A stretch of DNA of 64,000 nt from Rhodanobacter sp. (GCA_030148505.1 JASBTI010000049.1:1-64000); one strand, 5' to 3'; positions 30,812 through 40,266 are shown, counted from the stretch's first letter. Notes: generated by a model not told the origin, from the letters alone. Translations and numbers: made by a program.

Positions 30812-31356
30812 AATTCGTCGCCATCCTGCTGCTCGCGCTGCTGCTCCCCTGCACGGCCGCCGCCACCGACTACACGGTGCGCCCCAAGCTCAGCCAGCTG
30901 CGTTTTACCGGCACCTACCAGGGCGCCGCCTTCCATGGCCGTTTCAACCAGTGGACAGCCGCAATCCGCTACGACCCGGCCAAACTCGCCGACTCCCGGT
31001 TCGATGTGACCGTCACCCTGGCCAGTGCCTACACCGGCGACCACGACCAGGACAGTGCGCTGCCCGGCGCCTCCTTTTTCGATGTCGCCAGGTTTCCGAC
31101 CGCCCACTTCGTCACCACCGGCTTCCATCGCGACGGCAACCAGGTGATCGCCGATGGCCTGTTGACCCTGCGTGGCATCACCCGGCCAGTCAGCCTCGGC
31201 GTGCTGTTCAGGTCGCAGGGTACCGGCGCCACGCTGGACGTGGCGGGCAAGGTCAAACGCCTGGACTTCGGCGTCGGCAGTGGCGAGTACGCGGATACCT
31301 CGGTGATCGGCGCGGTGGTGAAGATCACCGCACATTTGCAGTTGGTACAGAAATAG
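30808..31356 (+). CDS. YceI family periplasmic protein (copy 2)
   Basis: 182 aa: signal peptide (MKFVAILLLALLLPCTAAA) and YceI barrel with YTVRPKLSQLRFTGTYQGA, HFVTTGFHRDGNQVIADGLL and LTLRGITRPVSLGV. It is distinct from copy 1 (different length, conserved LRGITR core). Start ATG overlaps the b561 stop (ATGA) and has GGAG upstream (CCGAAGGAGATCACCG). The GTPase paralogue begins 12 bp after it. Confidence 0.9.
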   Translation: MKFVAILLLALLLPCTAAATDYTVRPKLSQLRFTGTYQGAAFHGRFNQWTAAIRYDPAKLADSRFDVTVTLASAYTGDHDQDSALPGASFFDVARFPTAHFVTTGFHRDGNQVIADGLLTLRGITRPVSLGVLFRSQGTGATLDVAGKVKRLDFGVGSGEYADTSVIGAVVKITAHLQLVQK

Positions 31357-31368
31357 ACGGCCGGCCGC

Positions 31369-32736
31369 GTGCCGAACGACAAACTCTGGCAACGCCTGAA
31401 AGGGTGGTTTTCACGCGATCCTGCCGACACTATCGCCACGCCGGCACCGCGTGAGCGCCGCCCCGGGCCAGGCCAGGTGGCCGAGAGCCTGCGCAGCCTG
31501 CTCCATGACCCGGGCATTCCGGACTCGATCCGCCGCGAACTGGCGGTCGATTTCGAGCGTATCCAGCAGATGCTCGACAAACTCGAACGCGGCGAGCTGC
31601 ACGTCGCGGTATTCGGCCGCGTGTCCACCGGCAAGTCGGCCCTGGGCAACGCCTTGCTGGGCCGCGACGCGTTCAGCGTCGGTGTGCTGCACGGCACCAC
31701 CACCACCGCCGAGCACGCCACCCTCAATGAAGCCCGCCACGACGGCCTGGTGCTGATCGACACCCCGGGCATCAACGAACTGGATGGCGAGGCACGCGAG
31801 CGGCTTGCCTTCGAGGTGGCCGAGGTCAGCGATCTGGTGGTATTCGTCTGCGACGGCGACCTCACCCGCGACGAGCTCGAGGCACTGCAAACCCTCGCCG
31901 CAACACAACGCCCGCTACTGTTGGCATTGAACAAATCCGACCGCTACGGCACCGACGAACGGGACAGTCTGCTCGCCCATCTGCGCCTGCGCGTGGCCCG
32001 CTCGGTGCACGCGGAAAATGTGATCGCGGTCGCCGCCTACCCGGCCAAGCGCCAGCTGGTCGAGGTCGGTGAGGACGGACAGGAACGCGTTCACTGGCAA
32101 GCCCCTGCAATCGATGTGGCCGCGCTGCGCGAGCGGTTGCTGGCGATCGCCGCCCAGGAGGGCAAGACCTTGTCGGCAATCAACGCCGGCCTGTACGCCG
32201 GCCGGCTCACCGATCAGGTCAGCACCCGCATTGCCGAAACCCGACGCGTACTGGCGACCCGGCTGATTCGCCACTACTGCATGGCCAAGGGCGTGGCCGT
32301 GGCGCTCAATCCGATACCGGTGGCCGACCTGCTGGCCGCCGCCGGTCTCGATGCCGCGATGGTGGTGCAATTGTCGCGAGTTTACGGATTGCCGTTGACA
32401 CGTACCGAGTCCGGACGGCTGGTGGCGGTGATCTCGGCCCAATTGGCGGCATTGATGGGTGCCATCTGGGGCGTGCAACTGGTTGCCTCGGCCCTCAAGG
32501 GCCTCAGCGCAGGACTGTCGGTCGTAGTCACTGCCGCCGCTCAGGGCGCGCTGGGCTGGTACGCCACCGTCTTGATCGGCCGTGCCGCCGAGCGGTATCT
32601 GATCGCCGGCAAGTCCTGGGGCGAAGCCGGCGCCAAGCGCGCCGTTGCCGACATCGTCGCCAGCCTCGACCGCGACTCGATCCTGCGTGAAGCGCGCGAG
32701 GAAATCCTGAAAAGGTTGCGGGCGCGCAGTACCTGA
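31369..32736 (+). CDS. GTPase with DUF697 domain (paralogue 2)
   Basis: 455 aa from a GTG start, without the N-terminal membrane helices of paralogue 1. GTPase motifs: GRVSTGKSALGN (about 83-94), GTTTTAEHA, DTPGINEL and NKSD. The C-terminal DUF697 part has AVALNPIPVADLLAAAGLDA and hydrophobic hairpins. It is 12 bp downstream of the second YceI gene, so it is almost certainly part of that operon. It could organise or recycle a membrane process linked to YceI/b561; inference from context only. Confidence 0.87.
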   Translation: MPNDKLWQRLKGWFSRDPADTIATPAPRERRPGPGQVAESLRSLLHDPGIPDSIRRELAVDFERIQQMLDKLERGELHVAVFGRVSTGKSALGNALLGRDAFSVGVLHGTTTTAEHATLNEARHDGLVLIDTPGINELDGEARERLAFEVAEVSDLVVFVCDGDLTRDELEALQTLAATQRPLLLALNKSDRYGTDERDSLLAHLRLRVARSVHAENVIAVAAYPAKRQLVEVGEDGQERVHWQAPAIDVAALRERLLAIAAQEGKTLSAINAGLYAGRLTDQVSTRIAETRRVLATRLIRHYCMAKGVAVALNPIPVADLLAAAGLDAAMVVQLSRVYGLPLTRTESGRLVAVISAQLAALMGAIWGVQLVASALKGLSAGLSVVVTAAAQGALGWYATVLIGRAAERYLIAGKSWGEAGAKRAVADIVASLDRDSILREAREEILKRLRARST

Positions 32737-32902
32737 GCGAAGGGCTCGCCGGACCAACTCGGCTTGCCGGCAAATGCAGCGGGAACAAGGCTACCGCCAG
32801 GTGCGAGACCGGGACGAAAACCCGATTCGATCAAGGCGCCCGCGCGGTCGGGATCTGGTCCTCCGCGCCCGCCCACCAGCATCGTGAATGTCGACCCGCT
32901 CC

Positions 32903-33472
32903 TCAATGTCCTATTGCGTTGCATTGCCGTTCGCACCCTTTGCGGTCCGGGACGTGCGAAGCCGCCACGCCATACCGCGCCGGCCCAGGGTTTCCACTGG
33001 ATTCGGTGAAACGGCGCATCCAGCCCAGCCGCCAGTGACCGTGGTCCAGCGACCATAGCTGGGCAAATCTCGAGCCTTGCTCCGCGCAGGGGCTCGCGCC
33101 GATGGCGCAAAAACGCTGCATACCGGTGACCAGCGCGCTGTCGTCGCCCACCGCACGCACCGACAAGCTGCCCGGCATCACTTGCCGACGCAGATGGCCG
33201 CAGATACGTTCGCGCGCCTCGATCATCGGACCGATGCGCCGACCGTCGGACGTTTCGATAGTGGTGCCGGCAAACAAGCTGGCGCGCAGCGCATGCAGGC
33301 GGCAGGTGTTGTAGGCGCGACTCAGGGCTGCTTCCCGGGCAACGAGGGTTCGACTCAGCCACGAACCATCGGCACCATGCTGCGAGGAAGCCGGTGACGC
33401 GGGGCACGCCGTGGCCGTCAGACAGACAGCCAGGCCAAACGTGGCACAACGCAGTGCGGTACGTATTTTCAT
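32903..33472 (-). CDS. Exported hypothetical protein with NTF2/SnoaL-like C-terminus
   Basis: 189 aa with a signal peptide (LRCATFGLAVCLTATACPASP; the Cys could also be a lipid anchor). The C-terminal half (LSVRAVGDDSALVTGMQRFC, then RFAQLWSLDHGHWRLGWMRR) resembles DUF4440/SnoaL-like NTF2-fold proteins. Start ATG 33472; the frame continues upstream but without conservation. Function unknown. Downstream of the M56 gene on the same strand with 147 bp between. Confidence 0.6.
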   Translation of the reverse strand: MKIRTALRCATFGLAVCLTATACPASPASSQHGADGSWLSRTLVAREAALSRAYNTCRLHALRASLFAGTTIETSDGRRIGPMIEARERICGHLRRQVMPGSLSVRAVGDDSALVTGMQRFCAIGASPCAEQGSRFAQLWSLDHGHWRLGWMRRFTESSGNPGPARYGVAASHVPDRKGCERQCNAIGH

Positions 33473-33619
33473 GGCAGCACTCCTGGTGTGGGGGGAATCG
33501 CCGGGCACAGAGGCCCCTTGCGGCCGTGCGGGGACGGCCACCGTTGGAATGGAACGGATGATGGGTCGGTCAGGGCACGGGCGTGTCGGACACCCGGGAC
33601 GACCGGAGGATGCGCTAAA

Positions 33620-35182
33620 TCATCGGTATCGGAAGGCGCTTTCCAGTGTACCGTCGCGGCCAACTACCAGCGTGAGCGTTTCCGTACCATGCACGTGCTT
33701 GACCAAGTAGACGTCATTGCCGAACCGGTTGACCCCGGTGAAGGTATAGGACTGCACCGGGCCCAGCTCGGCGAGGTACTTCTCGCGCGAGGCCTTCTGC
33801 TGGACGCGGATGCGGGCCAGATCGGCGCTCATGCCGGCACCGCTGTCAGGGTCGCTGAGCAGGAGCCGCAGTGCCTTCAGACTGCCCGGATAGGGCTTAT
33901 TCGCCTTGATGCGTGCGGCCAGCGCGGCGTCGATCCTGTCGGCCTCAGCCTTGTCGATGCCCTGTGCATCCAAAGCATTGTGGCCGTTCACGTCGATATC
34001 CAGCCGGCTCGCATGGCCGCTCGCATCCATGGTGAAACGCGCGATGGCGGGCTTGCCCTGCACGGCGAACCGATCCGCCCCCAGGGGAACAGCATGGAAC
34101 GGCGTGGGCGCGGCTATCTGTCCGCTGATGTCGATGGTCAGGCCGTTGCCGAAACGCGTCACCGCCACCCGCGAGATCGGGCTGACCCGGTAGAAGCCCA
34201 CGTAGCGATCCAGCACCGAGGGCGTCAGGGTGACGATACTGGCCGCGCCGGGCGCGGCGCCGCCCGGTGGTGTCACCTGCGCCGCGAACACCGCCATGCC
34301 CAATGACACGCATACCAGCGCCAGGGCCGACACGCCAGCCCATTTCTTCGGTTTCATCAGCATCAGCTTGATCCTCTGTTCCAGGAAAGAACCTGACTCG
34401 CACATCGCCGGCACCAGACGGATGCGGGACGCCTGGCGCTGGCCCACGTGAATCAGGGTTTCGCAGTACTCACCGATGTCGCCACCGCCGCGCAGCACGC
34501 GGGCGTCGCAGTCCACCTCGATGGCACGACGCAGGCGCCGGCACTGCCACCACAGCAGCGGGTTCCACGGCATAATCAGCAGCAGCATCACGGCCAGCGC
34601 GATCAGCCGTGGATCGCCCGCCTCCAGGTGCGAGCGTTCGTGCGCCAACACTGCACGCTGCTGGCGCTGCGGCGCCTGCAGCAACCACGCCGGCAGCACG
34701 ATCCGCGGTCGCAGCAGGCCGGCCACCGCCGGCCCCATGTCGGGCGCGACCAACACATGCGCGCCACACACCGTGGTCTCGGACCAACCGCGCTTGCGCC
34801 GGTGCAGCAGCACGGTACTGATCACCAGCGCGCACAGCATCAGCAGTGACGCGGCCAGCCAGACCCCGCGGATCAACGCAGCGACGTGGTCGGGCGTCCC
34901 GTACGACTGCGCACCGCCCAGGTTGATCAGCAGCGCCGACATCGGAATGGAGGTGGCATCGCGCAGGGTGATCGGTGCTGGCATCGCGCCGCTCTGCAAC
35001 ATCCCGGGCAGGCGCAGCGACACCGAGGTGATCAGCGCGGGCAACGCCAGCGATCCGGCCAACGCCCCCAGCCAGACCCAGCGCGTGGCGCGGCGACGTA
35101 CCCGGGCAGCGCGTTCTGCGGTCAATGCCGCCGCACTCAGCGCCAGCGTAACCAACGTGGCGTAAACCATCCAGGCGATCAT
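33620..35182 (-). CDS. M56 family (BlaR1/MecR1-like) membrane metallopeptidase
   Basis: 520 aa. N-terminal membrane module with about four helices (1-20, 36-55, 103-125, 190-212) carrying the zinc site H181-E182-x-x-H185 (VLAHERSHLEAGD) and a likely third ligand E222 (AIEVDCDA). A fifth helix (about 288-310) leads to a soluble C-terminal extension of about 200 aa. That extension is not a penicillin-binding sensor: no SxxK/KTG set is seen. Such proteins cleave or inactivate the partner BlaI repressor in response to a signal. Its ATG overlaps the BlaI stop by four bases. Signal unknown. Confidence 0.87.
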   Translation of the reverse strand: MIAWMVYATLVTLALSAAALTAERAARVRRRATRWVWLGALAGSLALPALITSVSLRLPGMLQSGAMPAPITLRDATSIPMSALLINLGGAQSYGTPDHVAALIRGVWLAASLLMLCALVISTVLLHRRKRGWSETTVCGAHVLVAPDMGPAVAGLLRPRIVLPAWLLQAPQRQQRAVLAHERSHLEAGDPRLIALAVMLLLIMPWNPLLWWQCRRLRRAIEVDCDARVLRGGGDIGEYCETLIHVGQRQASRIRLVPAMCESGSFLEQRIKLMLMKPKKWAGVSALALVCVSLGMAVFAAQVTPPGGAAPGAASIVTLTPSVLDRYVGFYRVSPISRVAVTRFGNGLTIDISGQIAAPTPFHAVPLGADRFAVQGKPAIARFTMDASGHASRLDIDVNGHNALDAQGIDKAEADRIDAALAARIKANKPYPGSLKALRLLLSDPDSGAGMSADLARIRVQQKASREKYLAELGPVQSYTFTGVNRFGNDVYLVKHVHGTETLTLVVGRDGTLESAFRYR

Positions 35183-35556
35183 TTCGGCTCCTCCCCATCG
35201 GCGTGTTCGGCCAGCAACTGACGCATGCGGCTTATCTGTTCGGCACTGAGTTTCTGCTCGGACACCATGTGGGAGAACAACAGCTCGGCCGAGCCCTTAA
35301 ACAGCTTGTCGGTCAGATGCTGTACGGCATTCTTGCGCGCCGCGCTCTGCTTGACCTTAGTGAAGAAGCGATGCCCGCGTCCGGCCTCCTCGTGGCCGAT
35401 ATAACCCTTGGTTTCCAGCGTTCGCAAAACGGTCAGCACCGTAGTGTAGGCCAGTGGATCGGCCAGGTATTCGCGCACTTCAGCCACGGTCGAGGAACCG
35501 TGCTCCCAAAGGGCCTGCATCACGTCGGCCTCGCGATCGGTAAAGGAAATCCGCAT
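35179..35556 (-). CDS. BlaI/MecI/CopY family transcriptional repressor
   Basis: 125-aa winged-helix repressor: TDREADVMQALWEHGSSTVA, the recognition-helix region AYTTVLTVLRTLETKGYI, wing EEAGRGHRFFTKV and a C-terminal dimerisation helix LSAEQISRMRQLLAEH. Canonical first gene of a BlaI-M56 pair. A matching palindromic operator overlaps its promoter just upstream, so it is probably autoregulated and released when the M56 partner is activated. Confidence 0.93.
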   Translation of the reverse strand: MRISFTDREADVMQALWEHGSSTVAEVREYLADPLAYTTVLTVLRTLETKGYIGHEEAGRGHRFFTKVKQSAARKNAVQHLTDKLFKGSAELLFSHMVSEQKLSAEQISRMRQLLAEHADGEEPK

Positions 35557-35571
35557 GATTTCAGCCCTTGC

Positions 35572-35589
35572 CTACTAGAGTTGTAGTAG
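35572..35589. promoter_or_regulatory. Predicted BlaI-type operator
   Basis: Perfect palindrome CTACTAGAGTTGTAGTAG (6-bp arms CTACTA/TAGTAG, 6-bp spacer) 16 bp before the BlaI start, immediately after the predicted -10. BlaI/MecI operators are TACTA/TAGTA-type palindromes. A further half-site TAGTAGA lies at 35627-35633, upstream of the -35, allowing a second dimer or cooperative contact. Confidence 0.75.
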
Positions 35590-35617
35590 ATACTAAGACG
35601 AAATCTCAACTTGTCAA
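35590..35617 (-). promoter_or_regulatory. Sigma-70 promoter of the BlaI-M56 operon
   Basis: On the reverse strand TTGACA (35617-35612) is followed after 16 bases by TAGTAT (35595-35590). The -35 is perfect and the -10 is a fair match. The operator palindrome begins directly downstream of the -10, so bound repressor would block initiation. Confidence 0.7.
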
Positions 35618-35804
35618 CTATGGTTTTAGTAGATCATCCCGACAGCAACCCAAGAGGGACTCGACAATGGCCGCAGGCGTCTCAAGCCCGAAGCCCGCTC
35701 TTCGTGCTAAACAGCTGATCAAGAAAGGTCGGACCTGAGTGCGCTCTGTGCGCGAATGTTTTTCGTTGCCGTTCGGGGCCGGCGTTCGCGCACAGGGTGC
35801 GCTC

Positions 35805-36041
35805 TTACAACGGGCGATCGAGAAACGCGCGCACCGCCGCCGCATCGAAGGGCCAGTCCAGCTCGCGTCCATCGGCCTCATCCCGCAGCACCGGCACGCG
35901 CGTGCCGTAGCGCTGTTCCAGCTCGGCGGAATCGTCCACCCACACGCTCTCGAAATCGGGCGTGCCTGCCGCGGCCAGCACCGCCAGCGCCTGGTCGCAC
36001 AGATGGCAATAGTCACGCTGGTAAAGGATGAGCTCTGCCAT
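35805..36041 (-). CDS. Glutaredoxin-like (DUF836) protein
   Basis: 78-aa thioredoxin-fold protein: MAELILYQRDYCHLCDQALA with a CxxC redox pair (CHLC), then FESVWVDDSAELEQRYGTRV with the cis-Pro in RVPVLRDE. Family members are small thiol-redox proteins of unclear target. The start at 36041 is chosen because the upstream frame is unconserved. Divergent from sdaA, 80 bp apart. Confidence 0.85.
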   Translation of the reverse strand: MAELILYQRDYCHLCDQALAVLAAAGTPDFESVWVDDSAELEQRYGTRVPVLRDEADGRELDWPFDAAAVRAFLDRPL

Positions 36042-36121
36042 GCGCTGGCCGGTGGCCTGTCGAAAAAGGAGACGCCGCGTAGAATAGCCGGTCACCACTT
36101 CCATCAGCAGCCCTCGCAGCC

Positions 36122-37504
<1,383 letters not shown>

Positions 37505-37700
37505 GGGGAGAGTTGGCGCTTGCGCTCGCGTTGACCATGAGCAAGAGCGTTTCGTGCGCCTGCGGAGGGCGAGGTAATTCTCTTTTGCTTACCCGTTCGG
37601 TCATGATGGCGACCAGCACGCTGCGGGCAGCAGAACTCGCTCCGCTTCATCCGGTTGCGGCGCGCCGAATCCGCTTCTGAAATGCGCCAGGGTGAATTGG

Positions 37701-38741
37701 ATGGGCTCTTCCCGTACCCGCAGTGGAACAATGGCAGCGGTAGCGCTGACTCTCGCTTTGGCATGCAATGCGCAGTCGGTCCACGCAGCCGAGCGACCCG
37801 CACTGCACGCGTCTGCGGCAGAGCTCCAGCACGCATTGAATGTTCTGGCACAGCGCGCACAACCGGGCATGCTCGGCGTGGATGTGCTCGACGTGCGAAG
37901 CGGCATCGAAGTGCAGGTCAATGCGCATCGGGCCTACCCCATGATGAGTGTCTTCAAGGCTCCGGTCGCCGCTGCGATCCTGTCACAAATCGACAGCGGG
38001 CAGCTTGCGCCTGGACAGAAGGTCACCTTGAAACGTGCGGACGTTGTGGCCGGTTCCGCGGTGCCTTCGATTGGCGCCGGTTTCCACGGCGAACAGATGA
38101 CATTCACCGTCGATCAATTGCTCACCGCGACGGTCAGCCAAAGCGACAACACCGCAGCGGATGCACTCGTGAGGGTGGCCGGTGGGCCGCAAGCGATCAC
38201 CGCTTTTCTGCGAGCCCATGGCATAGAAGGCATGCGGGTGGACCTGGACGAGGCCGGGTTGGGCCGCATCTTTGAAGACCTGGGGCCTGGTGAAAAACGC
38301 GCTGCCCCGGAGTCGCCGCAACAAGCGCATCGACGGTATGCCCGCGGCTACAAGGCTTTTCTTGGCGATCCGCGCAACCGAAGTACCCCGGTTGCCGCGG
38401 TGACGTTTCTTCGCAAGCTTCGCAACCATGAACTGTTATCCCCCACCTCGACACGGCATCTGCTTCGGTTGCTGCAAGATCAGACCGTTCCCCGCCGACT
38501 CAGGGCCAGCCTGCCTAGCGATATTCAACTCGCCGACAAATGCGGCACATCGTATTCCCTGGATGGCGAGACCGCCGCCTACAACGACATCGGCATCCTT
38601 ACCTGGCCCGACGGCCACAGCGTCATTGTCGCCGCCTTTCTGATGGGTTCCCGCGCCTCCAGGGCACAGCGCGATGCGCTGTTCGCCGACCTGGCCCGAA
38701 GTATCGCTACAGCGGATAAAAGGATAAAAAAGGGGGGGTAA
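37701..38741 (+). CDS. Class A beta-lactamase
   Basis: Periplasmic serine beta-lactamase of 346 aa with a signal peptide ending about SVHA. Motifs: S83-V-F-K86 (SxxK), S148-D-N150, an omega-loop candidate Glu184 (DLDEAGL) and K280-C-G282-T-S in place of the usual KTG. The omega region is longer than in TEM-like enzymes, closer to A2-type layouts. Start taken at ATG 37701 (AGGGTGA upstream); a GTG at 37692 is in frame. No BlaI-type or AmpR-type operator is seen upstream. Its TAA stop is also the first three bases of a repeat element, and the last residues (KRIKKGG) lie in repeat-edge-like sequence, so the C-terminus may have been altered by insertion. Confidence 0.88.
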   Translation: MGSSRTRSGTMAAVALTLALACNAQSVHAAERPALHASAAELQHALNVLAQRAQPGMLGVDVLDVRSGIEVQVNAHRAYPMMSVFKAPVAAAILSQIDSGQLAPGQKVTLKRADVVAGSAVPSIGAGFHGEQMTFTVDQLLTATVSQSDNTAADALVRVAGGPQAITAFLRAHGIEGMRVDLDEAGLGRIFEDLGPGEKRAAPESPQQAHRRYARGYKAFLGDPRNRSTPVAAVTFLRKLRNHELLSPTSTRHLLRLLQDQTVPRRLRASLPSDIQLADKCGTSYSLDGETAAYNDIGILTWPDGHSVIVAAFLMGSRASRAQRDALFADLARSIATADKRIKKGG

Positions 38742-38872
38742 AAGGGGACGTTGCTGATTAAGCGCCATGCATGGCGCGGCTAGCCTTGGTTACTCGCGCG
38801 GACGGTGGGTAGCAGGCGATTGAAGTGGCATGGCTAGACAGCTAGACACCTAATTAGCCACGCCTCCTTTAA
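38739..38872. repeat. TIR-bearing MITE-like element, copy 1 (decayed ends)
   Basis: 134-bp copy of the element at 39596-39730. Left end TAAAAGGGGACGTTGCTGAT; right end, read inversely, TTAAAGGAGGCGTGGCTAAT, so the inverted repeats are imperfect. Internal stretch (AGCAGGCGATTGAAGTGGCA, then TGGCTAGACAGCTAGACAC) is identical to copy 2. It supplies the stop codons of both convergent neighbours. Confidence 0.8.
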
Positions 38873-39396
38873 TTCTGTCCTTCCTCTGCCGATCCCGGTG
38901 CATGCAGCGCTGTGCGAATCACCTCCGAAAGCCAGGGGGGGTCGCCGCGCGAAAACCAGGCAAACAGGCGCGCCATGCCAAATCCCAACGCGAACATGCC
39001 GACGCCCGCCAACGGCGTGAATGCTGCGGCAGATTTGTGCGCGGCTGCCGGAAGCGACAGCACTATGAACAACACACAAAATCCGAACCAATATGCCATG
39101 AATAACTTCACGAACCAGCCAAGACCGAACCGTCCGGTTAGCACCACCTGACCGTGGGCCACCTTGAAGCGACCCGTGAACACCGGCTTAAAGGAATTCC
39201 CGATCATCGGAATCACCCGTCGCAGCGAGACTCGCGTTTCACTCACCCGGCCGACCGCAGCTTGTTCGGAAACAGGAAAGAGCGACCATCTCTTCGTAGC
39301 AGCCTTCAGCCGCGTCACGGACTCCATCAGGTCATACGCACTGATGAACTCAACGGGTTCAGAACCGACCCAGAGATCCTTGACCCATCGAAACAT
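38869..39396 (-). CDS. Hypothetical membrane protein between two repeat copies
   Basis: 175 aa; N-terminal soluble half (DLWVGSEPVEFISAYDLMES near the start, PMIGNSFKPVFTGRFKVAHG in the middle), then two hydrophobic segments (about 100-120 and 126-148) and a short tail. The phrase FKPVFTGRF resembles small uncharacterised proteins of Xanthomonadales; no function known. ATG 39396 follows GCGGGGACTTT. Its stop TAA lies within the right end of repeat copy 1. With copies on both sides it may have moved together with the repeats. Confidence 0.6.
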   Translation of the reverse strand: MFRWVKDLWVGSEPVEFISAYDLMESVTRLKAATKRWSLFPVSEQAAVGRVSETRVSLRRVIPMIGNSFKPVFTGRFKVAHGQVVLTGRFGLGWFVKLFMAYWFGFCVLFIVLSLPAAAHKSAAAFTPLAGVGMFALGFGMARLFAWFSRGDPPWLSEVIRTALHAPGSAEEGQN

Positions 39397-39595
39397 AAAG
39401 TCCCCGCCTATATGCCAGTTAGCAGTTAGTAGCGCTGAAACGGCTAGCCTGGACCCGGTTAGCTTAAGGTTGTGTGGTTGCAGTTTCCCAATGCTTCGAT
39501 GCTAGACCTGACCCTGAGCTTCCCTCTGAGCTTCCCTCCCGTGTGGAATGCCGGGTTAGCTCGGTTATAGCCAAAAGGACCATAAAGTTACCGGA

Positions 39596-39730
39596 TAAAA
39601 GGGGACGTGGCTAATTAAGCGCCACGCATCGCGCGGGCTGGCCGTGGTTACTTGCCCGGACAGGGGGTAGCAGGCGATTGAAGTGGCATGGCTAGACAGC
39701 TAGACACTTAATTAGCCACGTCCCCTTTTA
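39596..39730. repeat. TIR-bearing MITE-like element, copy 2 (intact)
   Basis: 135 bp bounded by a perfect 24-bp inverted repeat: 39596-39619 starts TAAAAGGGGACGTGGCTAAT and 39707-39730 ends ATTAGCCACGTCCCCTTTTA. No coding capacity. CCGGA precedes the left end directly and occurs again 3 bp after the right end, a possible remnant of target duplication. The ends resemble palindromes around REP-associated Y1 transposase loci, but no transposase is in the window. Confidence 0.85.
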
Positions 39731-39760
39731 AGTCCGGATCCTGTTTTCGAAATTGTCCCT

Positions 39761-39783
39761 GACACCTTTTTGGACACCTTTTT
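39761..39783. repeat. Short direct repeat GACACCTTTTT x2
   Basis: GACACCTTTTT at 39761-39771 and again at 39773-39783, preceded by AATTGTCCCT. This wording is often met at the edges of REP/RAYT-type insertions, so it may be the scar of another mobile element. Confidence 0.5.
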
Positions 39784-39795
39784 GTTGCGTCACAC

Positions 39796-40266
39796 TTATC
39801 TAAAACGCGTCAAAATCTCAACTAGCTTCTGCTTGGCGAGAAGCATAGTCAATGCTGTTGCGGACGCAACTGTAGTGGCAGATATAAAAACAACCCCCAC
39901 AAATTTTTCGCTAAAGCCATTACCAAACACCCACAAACACAAACTCCCCATAACTGCGGCGACTGAATAACCCATCGCAACATAAACTCTATCGACTAAA
40001 TATTGATACAATGGCCACTCGTAAAGGCACTTGTTAGCATCATCCTGCAAAGGAGCTCTCAATTGCGATGAAAGATTAAATGAATAGGCGGCAAGCGCTA
40101 TTGTTAGGGTCGGCAAGTATTTCCAAATCTCGCCATCTGCTTCAAGCTTCCGTCCAAGAAACGAAAGCGCATCGGGCCACAACAGAGATGCCACAATAGT
40201 TAGCCAAACGGCTAACATTTCAGGAGATAAAATAACGCCAAAAATGAGCCAAGAAAACCGCTTCAC
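39796..40266 (-). CDS. Four-helix membrane protein, possible RexB-like effector
   Basis: 156 aa from a GTG start. Hydrophobic segments at about 4-30, 48-66, 95-114 and 120-142 (SWLIFGVILS, TLTIALAAYSF, GYSVAAVMGSLCLWVFG, FVGVVFISATTVASATAL), with a charged loop between the second and third. Visibly more AT-rich than its neighbours, with codons such as ATA and AAA common. The start overlaps the upstream gene's TGA (GTGA), so the two are coupled. Size and topology recall lambda RexB (144 aa, four helices, ion channel); this is inference without alignment. No family recognised with certainty. Confidence 0.6.
   Translation of the reverse strand: MKRFSWLIFGVILSPEMLAVWLTIVASLLWPDALSFLGRKLEADGEIWKYLPTLTIALAAYSFNLSSQLRAPLQDDANKCLYEWPLYQYLVDRVYVAMGYSVAAVMGSLCLWVFGNGFSEKFVGVVFISATTVASATALTMLLAKQKLVEILTRFR

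Larger units (their letters stand above)
39397..39795. other. Intergenic, repeat-bearing region
   Basis: 399 bp without a credible gene. It contains the intact repeat copy 2 (39596-39730) and a short direct repeat (39761-39783). The remainder includes a duplicated CTGAGCTTCCCT (around 39512-39535). Nothing else is recognised. Confidence 0.6.

Noticed and set aside
37505..37700. BlaI- or AmpR-type operator before the beta-lactamase
   Set aside because: No TACTA/TAGTA palindrome and no divergent LysR gene; the nearby BlaI-M56 pair cannot be linked to it from sequence.
38739..39730. Insertion sequence with transposase
   Set aside because: The enclosed gene is a two-helix membrane protein without DDE, HUH or tyrosine motifs, so only a non-autonomous element is supported.
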